A DNA stretch of 40,260 bases from Pseudomonadota bacterium (GTDB lineage: Bacteria > Myxococcota_A > UBA796 > SXON01), in the NCBI GenBank assembly GCA_005778355.1, contig SXON01000216.1:1-40260 (forward strand). The letters run 5' to 3'. Positions 17,671-24,376 of the stretch are shown here, piece by piece; the first letter of the stretch is position 1; every line of letters begins with the position of its first letter. The notes under the pieces are model-generated. The model saw only the letters and a list, made by a program, of their open reading frames with translations, was not told where the DNA came from and did not search any database. Both the position numbers and the translations under genes were made by a program.

Positions 17671-17936
17671 TCTTTCTCCTGGCCTGCACCTGCGACGCCG
17701 ACTGTCGTTTCGACAAGGCGCTCGCGGCGCTCCACGCGGGCGACGAGGCCGCGATGCGGGCCGAGATCGAGGCGGTGACCGACCCCCTGCAGCGCGACCT
17801 GCTTCGCCTGCGTGTCGCGACGGCGGAGCCCGCCAAGGCTGGCTCGCTCTGCACCGAGGTGACGACCGACTTCGCCCGCGAGAAGTGCCAGCAGGTGCTC
17901 GGCCGTCCCCACCTCCAGGGCACGCCCCCCCCGTGA
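17658..17936 (+). CDS. Small cysteine-containing lipoprotein
   Basis: A 92-residue predicted lipoprotein. MEALIFLLACTCDADC gives a lipobox with Cys10, with a glutamate and no positive charge before the hydrophobic core. The mature part is mostly helical (about 18-75) with four more Cys that could form disulfides. No family is recognised. The start lies inside the end of the enoyl-CoA hydratase gene. The stop overlaps the next start as GTGA. It shares the Cys-spaced helical style of the next protein's N-terminus, so the two may be related. Confidence 0.7.
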   Translation: MEALIFLLACTCDADCRFDKALAALHAGDEAAMRAEIEAVTDPLQRDLLRLRVATAEPAKAGSLCTEVTTDFAREKCQQVLGRPHLQGTPPP

Positions 17937-18916
17937 TCTGGTTCCTGGCCTGCGCCGAGCCCCTGCCGGAGCTGGTGACGAACCCCGAGCGGGTGACCGA
18001 CTGCACCGGGCTCGACCCGCAGCTCCGCGCGCTCTGCCACGTGCAGGTGGCCGCCGCCCGCGGGCGCGCCGCCGAGTTCGCGGCGGTCACGGACGCCTGC
18101 GCGCTCTACGATGGGCGTGTCGACGCCTTCGACGAGCTCTGGGCCGACGAGTGTCACTTTCGCGGCGGCGAGGAACTCGCCCGCGCGGGGGAGCTGGAAG
18201 ACGGGTTGTGGCACTGCAACCAGGCCGGGCGATTCCGCAAGTTCTGCTTCACGCACGCGGCCTGGCAGGTGCCGCCGACCGAGGATCCCCTCGCCGACTG
18301 GGAAAACTGGGCGGCACCCTTCGGCGAGCGGGAGGTGGAGACCATCCGCGCGCGGTGGTGGTTCAACCGCTACTTTGGCACGGGGTCGGCGGCCGCCCCG
18401 GTAGACGACAGCCCGCACGCCCGCGGCGCCTGGGCGTTGGAAGCCGTGCGCCTGTGCTCAGGCGACCTCGCTTGCGCACGCGGCGGATGGGCCATGACAC
18501 TCGCGGGGGAGCCACTGCCGCCGGAGCGTCGACTCGGCCGCTACGACCTGCCCTTCGAGGTGGCGGGCGACGACGAAGCACCCACCGTCCCCACCTTCGG
18601 CGGGGGCCAGCGCTACGTGGGGGCCGACCTCGCCGAGGACATCGACATCGCCTTGCTGGAAGGGGCCTACTTCCGCGAGTCGGTCGGCGCGGGCGCCTTC
18701 GTGCCCTACCTGTCCGACCCCCGGCCTCGGGTGCGCTGGACGGCGCTGCAGCGCTACCGCACCCTGCCGAGCGAGGGCGCCGAGGCCACGCTCCGCGCAA
18801 TGGCCGAGGATCCTGATCCCGTGGCGAGGGCGCTGGTGGCCGACGCGCTGGCCTACCGCACATGGGAGGGGAAGAAGAACCTGCCGGGGTTGAAGAAGGC
18901 GCGGCCGGGGCCCTGA
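17933..18916 (+). CDS. Lipoprotein with HEAT-like C-terminal repeat
   Basis: A 327-residue predicted lipoprotein starting at GTG (VIWFLACAEP, lipobox Cys7, one of the shortest signals in the window). Residues 20-190 are Cys-rich, with about nine Cys (such as DCTGLDPQLRALCHV and LWHCNQAGRFRKFCFTHAAW). The C-terminal 90 residues contain a HEAT-like pair of helices (PRPRVRWTALQRYRTLPSEG). No catalytic motif is visible. The start is fixed by the GTGA overlap with the previous gene. It ends three bases before the convergent Ntn-hydrolase gene. Confidence 0.7.
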   Translation: MIWFLACAEPLPELVTNPERVTDCTGLDPQLRALCHVQVAAARGRAAEFAAVTDACALYDGRVDAFDELWADECHFRGGEELARAGELEDGLWHCNQAGRFRKFCFTHAAWQVPPTEDPLADWENWAAPFGEREVETIRARWWFNRYFGTGSAAAPVDDSPHARGAWALEAVRLCSGDLACARGGWAMTLAGEPLPPERRLGRYDLPFEVAGDDEAPTVPTFGGGQRYVGADLAEDIDIALLEGAYFRESVGAGAFVPYLSDPRPRVRWTALQRYRTLPSEGAEATLRAMAEDPDPVARALVADALAYRTWEGKKNLPGLKKARPGP

Positions 18917-18919
18917 GCC

Positions 18920-20752
18920 TCAGCGGGGGAGGCGCAGCACGTCCTGGAACTTGAGCTCCGGCGTCGGCAAGGGTCCGAGCCGTGTGGGCCTCTCGATGCG
19001 GCGCGCGAGCACGGCGCGAAGCAGCGCATGGTAGGGCGCTCGCTCCGGGTGGGCCCCGGCGTCGGCTTCGAGCGCGGCGATACCGTCGCGCCAGGCACCG
19101 GTGGCGGCGAGCGCACGCGGCAGCGGGACCATCGCGCCCGCGCTGGGGTCGCCATCGCCACGCGAGATGAACGCTTCCCCCCTGGCGTAGAGCTCCCCCC
19201 GGAGCCACCCCGCCAGCCCCCGGTGGTGCGCCGAGAGCGCCGAGAGGTCGAGGGCGGCAAGCCGTCGCTCGGCCCCCTCGAGATCGTCCATCGACGCCGC
19301 GAGCCACGCCGCCATGAGCCTCGCCCCGCCGTCGTCGACGCGGTCGAGCACGTCGAGCGCGTGCCCGGGCTCGTGCGCGTCGACGAGCAGCTGGTGCGCC
19401 TGCGCCCAGGCCGCGGTGCCCTCGGGCAGCGGCGCGGCCGCCCGCGTGTCGACCAGCGCCAGGGTGTCGAAGTCCACCGCAAACCACGCCGCCAGCGCCG
19501 CCGGCGAGCGCCCGTCGGGCTGGGGCTCGGCCATCCACAGGCGGTGCTGGCCGTCGCGACGCGCTTCGATGGCGAGGCTCTGCGTCGTGTCGATGGAGAG
19601 AACGCTGTTGGGCGACGCCACCCGCTCGCGCGCGGTGGCGCCGTCCACCCGGTCGCGCAAGACGCCGATCGCCTCGTCAACGTCCAGCTGATCGCCAGCG
19701 TTGGCGAGACCAGCCTCGGCGCGTTCCAACCGCAGCAACGACCCAAGGAACGGCCCGGCCGAGGGCACCAGCTCCCGCGCGTGCATCTCGGCGTCCCGGT
19801 AGGTGTTCGTGGCCGAGCGCGCGCCGCGGAGCACGTGCTGGTCGCGGGCGTCGATGTCGACCACCGCGCTGTCGCCCGAGGGATCACTGAGAACGAGCGT
19901 CCACGCGCCAAGGGTGCGCACCGGCGCCAGGGCGTCGAGGGCTGCGGATACGCTGGGCTGACGACGCGCGAGGGCCTCGACCAGCCGGTAGATGCCCCAT
20001 TCCCCGGCGGCCCGCGACGGCGCGGCCAATAGGGCAAAGGCACTCATGCGCCCGCGGCCGTCGAGCAAGGCCACGTCGCGAGAGGCATGCACGTGCACCG
20101 TCACCACCAGTCCCGAGGCGTTCACTGCCGTGGTGCCCGCGAACATCTCGCCCAGCGTGCCGAAGATCGCGTAGCGCTCGCCGTCAGGCCGACCCGCCGC
20201 ATCGCGAGGATCCACCAGCACCAGCGACTGGTTCGCCTGCCAGAAGTCCATCGCGGGGAAGTCCAGGTTGCGAGCGTGGACCGTCCCCTCCCCGCTTGGC
20301 CCGAGGATGCTCGTGCAGCGCGCGCCAAACTGGGCGGCTCTCACGTCGTCGAGCTGCAAGCTGCCGCCGAGCGCGATCATCAACGAGGGGCCGATGCTGG
20401 AGAGCTCCGAGATCCACGCGTAGTCGTGGTATCGACCCTGCGACAGCCCGATCCCGGCTTCCAGCGACGCCATGCGCGCGTGGTTGCCCGCGTCGAACAT
20501 CGCCGTGGAACGCCGGTCGCGACCGCGGATGACCGACCGCAGGACGCGGGGAAGCTCCGCCCACATCCGGTCCATCATCGGCACGTAGCGAAGCCGCAGC
20601 TCGGGCTCCATGAGCTCGGCGTACTGGCGCCCGATCGCGTCATCGTCGCCGCGCAGTTGGAGGAGCGTCCAGCCGTGCACCGTGTCGCGACAAACCACGC
20701 CGCCTTCGATGCAGAGCGGAGCGGCGAGGGCGAGGGCAACCAGGGCGAGCAC
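18920..20752 (-). CDS. C45-type Ntn-hydrolase with long C-terminal region
   Basis: A 610-residue exported protein. The signal is uncharged (MLALVALALAAP). The sequence GARCTSIL places a possible nucleophile at Cys146 and is followed by HARNLDF (about 160-166). Together with the upstream DDAIGRQYAELME, this matches the acyl-CoA:6-aminopenicillanate acyltransferase/C45 family, whose members self-cleave before the cysteine and hydrolyse or transfer amide-linked acyl groups. Typical members have 330-400 residues. Here about 230 more follow (380-610), apparently helical and TPR-like (AWLAASMDDLEGAERRLAAL). The start is GTG. Only 20 bases separate it from the divergent gene at 20773. Confidence 0.7.
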   Translation of the reverse strand: MLALVALALAAPLCIEGGVVCRDTVHGWTLLQLRGDDDAIGRQYAELMEPELRLRYVPMMDRMWAELPRVLRSVIRGRDRRSTAMFDAGNHARMASLEAGIGLSQGRYHDYAWISELSSIGPSLMIALGGSLQLDDVRAAQFGARCTSILGPSGEGTVHARNLDFPAMDFWQANQSLVLVDPRDAAGRPDGERYAIFGTLGEMFAGTTAVNASGLVVTVHVHASRDVALLDGRGRMSAFALLAAPSRAAGEWGIYRLVEALARRQPSVSAALDALAPVRTLGAWTLVLSDPSGDSAVVDIDARDQHVLRGARSATNTYRDAEMHARELVPSAGPFLGSLLRLERAEAGLANAGDQLDVDEAIGVLRDRVDGATARERVASPNSVLSIDTTQSLAIEARRDGQHRLWMAEPQPDGRSPAALAAWFAVDFDTLALVDTRAAAPLPEGTAAWAQAHQLLVDAHEPGHALDVLDRVDDGGARLMAAWLAASMDDLEGAERRLAALDLSALSAHHRGLAGWLRGELYARGEAFISRGDGDPSAGAMVPLPRALAATGAWRDGIAALEADAGAHPERAPYHALLRAVLARRIERPTRLGPLPTPELKFQDVLRLPR

Positions 20753-20759
20753 GCGGCAC

Positions 20760-20765
20760 GTTATC
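20760..20765. promoter_or_regulatory. Shared -10-like box between divergent genes
   Basis: The hexamer GTTATC (GATAAC on the other strand) lies exactly seven bases from the start codon on both sides: GTG at 20773 on plus and GTG at 20752 on minus. Neither start has a Shine-Dalgarno sequence. The symmetry suggests one box serving two leaderless transcripts. This is inference. Confidence 0.3.
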
Positions 20766-20772
20766 CCCCGCC

Positions 20773-21489
20773 GTGCTCTTCCTGTTCGCCTGCACCCCCG
20801 ACGACACCGCGGACAGCGCCGAGGAGCCCGTCGTCGCCGAGCTCATCGCAGTTCCGGGCGGCTCGTTCACGATGGGTTGCGACGACTGCGACGACGACGA
20901 GGCGCCTGCTCACGTGGTCACCCTCCACGGCTACACGCTGGACGCCTACGAGGTGACTCAAGGCCAGTACGCCGAGTGCGTCGACGCCGCGGCCTGCCCC
21001 CCGGCGGGGATGAGCGGCGCCAGCAACCTGCCCGTCACCGGGGTGGAATACGAGAGCGCCGCGGCTTTCTGCGCGTGGCGGCAGCTCCGCGTGCCGACCG
21101 AAGCGGAGTGGGAGTATGCCGCTCGAGGCAGCGAGAACCTGATCTTCCCCTGGGGCAACGAGTGGACCGGCTGCGACCCGGTGGTGCAGCGGCTCTGCGA
21201 CGGTGGGCTCCAGACCGTCGGCAGCCGCCCCGAGGGCGACGGCCCCTTCGGCCACCACGACCTCGCGGGCAACGCCTGGGAGTGGGTGAGCGACCTCTAC
21301 GACGCCACCTACTACACGGTGAGCCCCGAGGAGAACCCGCAGGGCCCAACGGCGGCTGGCCTCCGCTCGGTGCGCGGCACCGATGCCTGGTCGGACTACG
21401 AGGCGGTGCGATCGAGCAATCGCACCTACGCCATCCCGGGGGGAGCCGGTTCGCTCGTGGGTTTCCGTTGCGCGGGCGACGCGCCATGA
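20773..21489 (+). CDS. FGE-sulfatase domain lipoprotein
   Basis: A 238-residue predicted lipoprotein. MLFLFACTPDDT has a lipobox at Cys7 and no charge before it. The FGE-sulfatase (SUMF1-type) fold fills the rest: PGGSFTMGC, GYTLDAYEVTQGQYAECV, VPTEAEWEYAARG, FPWGNEW, GNAWEWVSDLY, RGTDAW and GFRCAGDAP. The pair of active-site cysteines of true formylglycine-generating enzymes is not seen at the expected place near SSNRTYAIPGG. It is more likely a binding or structural member than a sulfatase activator. The start is GTG. The stop overlaps the next gene as ATGA. Confidence 0.85.
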   Translation: MLFLFACTPDDTADSAEEPVVAELIAVPGGSFTMGCDDCDDDEAPAHVVTLHGYTLDAYEVTQGQYAECVDAAACPPAGMSGASNLPVTGVEYESAAAFCAWRQLRVPTEAEWEYAARGSENLIFPWGNEWTGCDPVVQRLCDGGLQTVGSRPEGDGPFGHHDLAGNAWEWVSDLYDATYYTVSPEENPQGPTAAGLRSVRGTDAWSDYEAVRSSNRTYAIPGGAGSLVGFRCAGDAP

Positions 21490-22415
21490 CCCTCGGGTGG
21501 ATCCTCGCCTGCGGGCACGGTCCCGAGGAGAAGCCCCTCGAGCTCGTCGACCCCGCCTCGCTCCACTTGATCGCGAGCAGCACCCCCGACACGCTCGACG
21601 GCCCGGCGCTGGAGGAGCTCGACGCCGACTTCGAGTCCGTGTTCACGCTCAGCTTCGGCGATGGCTCCGGCGGCGCCGGCGCGTTCCGTCGCGACGACGG
21701 CAGCACGGTCTACGCCCGCACCTGGCCGCCCCCGGAGCTCGGGAGCGCGGTGGAGGCGATCGACCCCGAGGGCAACATGCTCTGGTCGCTCAGCGAGATG
21801 TTCTCCTCGTTGTCGTTCATTCACGGCGTGGAATCGGGGCCCGACGACACCCTCGTCGTCGCCGACACGAGCTCCGGCCACGTGCTCGCCTTCGACCTCG
21901 AGGGCAACAAACTCTGGAGCATCGACTTCGTCGAGGGCGATACCATCCACTGGCCGAATGGAATCGACGTCGCGACCGGCAGCGACGGCGTCACCCGGCT
22001 GGCGGTGACGATGCTCCTCCAGGTGGGGTCGGGCCCAGACTACGTCGATGTCTACACGCTCGACGGCGCACCCGAGCTCGAACGTCGTTACGACGTCGGC
22101 GACGCCGCCTGGCCCCACGGTCCGCACCTCGACGGCGAGCGCGTGGTGGTTTCCCTGTCTGCCCGGGGACAGGTCGTGGCGCTGGAGGGCGGCGCCGAAG
22201 CGTGGCGCGTGCCGGAGGCGCCTGGTGTGCTCGCTTTCCCTCGCGACGCGGTGTTCTTGCCTGACGGCACCATGGTGGTGGCCGATGCCGCCACCGAGCT
22301 GCTCCGCGTGTACAACCCCCTCGACGGATTCGACGACATCTGGGGCCGCGCCACGCCCGGTGTGTTCAGCGTCGAGCTCGTGGACTGCACCGAGCTCCCC
22401 TGTCTTGGCGGATAG
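21486..22415 (+). CDS. Beta-propeller lipoprotein
   Basis: A 309-residue predicted lipoprotein. MTLGWILACGHG gives a lipobox Cys at residue 9. Several blades of an NHL/PQQ-like propeller follow, with repeats such as AIDPEGNMLWSLSEM, LAFDLEGNKLWSIDF and VVALEGGAEAWRV. The N-terminal logic resembles secreted aryl-sulfotransferase-like or quinoprotein-like propellers, but no catalytic histidine motif is evident. The ATG is fixed by an ATGA overlap with the FGE-domain gene, so the two are probably made together. Confidence 0.75.
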   Translation: MTLGWILACGHGPEEKPLELVDPASLHLIASSTPDTLDGPALEELDADFESVFTLSFGDGSGGAGAFRRDDGSTVYARTWPPPELGSAVEAIDPEGNMLWSLSEMFSSLSFIHGVESGPDDTLVVADTSSGHVLAFDLEGNKLWSIDFVEGDTIHWPNGIDVATGSDGVTRLAVTMLLQVGSGPDYVDVYTLDGAPELERRYDVGDAAWPHGPHLDGERVVVSLSARGQVVALEGGAEAWRVPEAPGVLAFPRDAVFLPDGTMVVADAATELLRVYNPLDGFDDIWGRATPGVFSVELVDCTELPCLGG

Positions 22416-22424
22416 GATCCCGGC

Positions 22425-24038
22425 ATGGCTTTCGACCTTCTCGTGATCGGCGGCGGCATCGTGGGCGCCGGGGCCGCGCGCGACGCGGCGATGCGCGGGC
22501 TCAGCGCCTGTCTCGTGGAGCAGAACGACCTCGCCTATGGCACCTCGTCGCGCTCGTCCAAGTTGGTCCACGGCGGGCTGCGCTACCTCGAGCAGGGCGA
22601 GTTCTCGCTCGTCTTCGAGTCGGTGAGCGAACGACGCGTCTTGCTCGACATCGCGCCGCACCTCGTCAACCCGCTCGGCTTCATCTTCCCGGTGTACAAG
22701 GACGCGAAGTTCGGACCCTTCACGCTGAACATCGGCATGTGGCTCTACGACGGGCTGTCGTTGTTTCGTTCGCCCAAGATTCACAAGAACCTCTCGCCCC
22801 GGCAGCTTGCCGACGAGGAACCCTGCCTGCAGCGCGACGGCCTGCGGGGAGCCCAGCTCTACTACGACTGCGCCACCAACGACGCCCGGCTCACGCTGGA
22901 GACGGCGCTCGACGCGCAGGTGCATGGCGCCGAGGTGCGCACCTACACCAAGGTGGTGGGCCTCTTGCGCGACAACAACGGGCGCGTTCGCGGCGTCCGG
23001 GCCCGAGGCGCCTTCGGGAACACCGAGATGGAGATCGAGGCTCGGGTGGTGATCAACGCCACCGGGCCCTGGTCGGACGATGTCCGTGCCCTCGGCGAGC
23101 CACGGCCGAAGATCCTGCGCACCACCAAGGGTATCCACATCGTCGTCCCGCGCGACCGGCTCCCCCTGCGCCACGCCGTCGTGTGCTCACACCCCACCGA
23201 CAAGCGGGTACTCTTCGCCCTGCCCTGGGGCGACCGCTCCTACATCGGCACCACCGACACCGACTACAAAGGCGACCCGGCCGACGTCGCCGCCACTCGC
23301 GACGACGTGACATACCTCATCGACTGCATGGGCAAGTATTTCCCTGGCGCCAAGCTCAGCCAGGACGACGTCATCTCCACCTGGGCGGGCCTACGCCCCT
23401 TGATCTCGAGCGAGGGCAGCGCGTCGAGCGTGTCGCGCGAGCACGAGATCCTCGTGGATCCCGACGGGCTCCTCACCATCGCGGGCGGCAAGCTCACCAC
23501 CTTCCGGAAGATGGCCGCCGAGGTGGTCGACCGCGCCGTGGCCATGTTGCGCCTCACCGGCACTGTGCCCACGCCGCTCGCCGAGGCCTACACCGCGCGC
23601 CAGCCCTTGCCCGGGGCGGTGGGCTGGCCGGAAGACGACGACGCTGCGCGGGTGGAGGCCCTCTGCCGCGCGGCCGCGCCGACCCTCGACGAAGACACCG
23701 CCGAACTGTTCGTGGCCACCTACGGCACGCGCGCCGTCGACGTGTCGCGCTCCATCCCGGCCAACCCGGCGCTCGGCGAGGCCCTGGTGCCCGGCCGTCC
23801 CGAGCGCATGGCGCAGGTCGACTTCGCCGTGGAGAAGGAGCTCGCCCAGACGGTCACCGACGTGCTGCTGCGCCGCACGCAGCTCTACTACCGCGACGCG
23901 GACCAGGGCCTCGGCGCGGCGCCACGCGTGGCGCGACGAATGGCCACGCTGCTGGGCTGGTCGAGCGAGCGCGAAGCGGCCGAGATCGCAGCGTACGAGG
24001 CCGAGGTCGCGCGATCTCGGGCCTGGCGGGCGAGCTAG
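22425..24038 (+). CDS. glpD: Glycerol-3-phosphate dehydrogenase (FAD)
   Basis: A 537-residue GlpD. It oxidises glycerol 3-phosphate to dihydroxyacetone phosphate and passes electrons to quinone at the inner membrane. The FAD-binding Rossmann motif is VIGGGIVGAGAARDA (about 7-21). The family signature SSRSSKLVHGGLRYLEQ (about 41-57) is intact. Other blocks present are NATGPWSD, TTKGIHIVVPR and LTIAGGKLTTFRKMA. Length is normal. It lies nine bases after the propeller gene. TAGGAT six bases before the ATG could be a -10 box, while AGGA within it could serve as a ribosome site. It ends three bases before the convergent flp gene. Confidence 0.95.
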   Translation: MAFDLLVIGGGIVGAGAARDAAMRGLSACLVEQNDLAYGTSSRSSKLVHGGLRYLEQGEFSLVFESVSERRVLLDIAPHLVNPLGFIFPVYKDAKFGPFTLNIGMWLYDGLSLFRSPKIHKNLSPRQLADEEPCLQRDGLRGAQLYYDCATNDARLTLETALDAQVHGAEVRTYTKVVGLLRDNNGRVRGVRARGAFGNTEMEIEARVVINATGPWSDDVRALGEPRPKILRTTKGIHIVVPRDRLPLRHAVVCSHPTDKRVLFALPWGDRSYIGTTDTDYKGDPADVAATRDDVTYLIDCMGKYFPGAKLSQDDVISTWAGLRPLISSEGSASSVSREHEILVDPDGLLTIAGGKLTTFRKMAAEVVDRAVAMLRLTGTVPTPLAEAYTARQPLPGAVGWPEDDDAARVEALCRAAAPTLDEDTAELFVATYGTRAVDVSRSIPANPALGEALVPGRPERMAQVDFAVEKELAQTVTDVLLRRTQLYYRDADQGLGAAPRVARRMATLLGWSSEREAAEIAAYEAEVARSRAWRAS

Positions 24039-24041
24039 GCT

Positions 24042-24212
24042 CTAGCCGCCGGTCGAAGCGGCGACGGCGTCGCTTGTGGCGGTGAAGGTGTCGCCGAGCA
24101 CGTCGCTGAGCATGGTCACGGCGGTCACCAAGACCACCGCGATCAAGCTGGCGATGAGCGTGTATTCGATGGCGGTGGTGCCGGACTCGTCGAGCGCGGG
24201 GTGGGGTGCCAT
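24042..24212 (-). CDS. flp: Flp-family prepilin, orphan from the tad operon
   Basis: A 56-residue Flp/Fap prepilin. The sequence MAPHPALDESG is followed by TTAIEYTLIASLIAVVLV. The cleavage site is Gly11/Thr12, with Glu at +5 and Tyr at +6 of the mature protein, exactly the Flp pattern. The hydrophobic helix runs about 14-38. The C-terminal tail is short and Ser/Thr-rich. It is the major pilin for the Tad machinery at 813-9831, which contains no flp gene of its own. The ATG at 24212 has no good Shine-Dalgarno sequence, and TAGAAC lies six bases upstream. The gene is convergent with glpD, three bases away, with no terminator between. Confidence 0.9.
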   Translation of the reverse strand: MAPHPALDESGTTAIEYTLIASLIAVVLVTAVTMLSDVLGDTFTATSDAVAASTGG

Positions 24213-24271
24213 GAGCCTGTTCTACCAGGAGCCGGCTCGACTCATCGCAAAATCGAAAAGTCTTGGCTTTT

Positions 24272-24294
24272 TTGTATTTCTAGGATTGATACAA
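24272..24294. promoter_or_regulatory. Inverted repeat in the AT-rich flp upstream region
   Basis: TTGTAT and ATACAA, 6-bp inverted arms with 11 bases between, lie 60-82 bases upstream of the flp start. This is the most AT-rich stretch of this part of the window. It is a candidate operator or part of the flp promoter. Confidence 0.35.
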
Positions 24295-24300
24295 GAAAGC

Positions 24301-24322
24301 CCCCTCGACTCGCGCCGAGGGG
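24301..24322 (-). terminator. Terminator-like hairpin upstream of flp
   Basis: CCCCTCG and CGAGGGG pair around an 8-base loop. On the minus strand the stem is followed by CTTTCTTGT, terminator-like in that direction. No minus-strand gene lies just upstream, so it would act in the leader of flp or on an antisense transcript from the divergent gene at 24377. It shares its sequence with the terminator at 26271-26296. Confidence 0.45.
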
Positions 24323-24364
24323 TCACGTCCTCGCCTCCGTGGTGACAGCGGGCCGGGGGGCGAC

Positions 24365-24370
24365 TACGCT
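24365..24370 (+). promoter_or_regulatory. Putative -10 box of the second MopE/FG-GAP gene
   Basis: TACGCT (TANNNT) ends six bases before the GTG at 24377. The intervening GGGCTC is no ribosome site. This geometry would give a leaderless transcript. Confidence 0.35.
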
Positions 24371-24376
24371 GGGCTC

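Noticed and set aside
18363-19538. A 391-residue minus-strand protein overlapping two genes
   Set aside because: It runs antisense to the HEAT-like lipoprotein gene and out of frame across the Ntn-hydrolase gene. Composition is Arg/Ala/Pro shadow.
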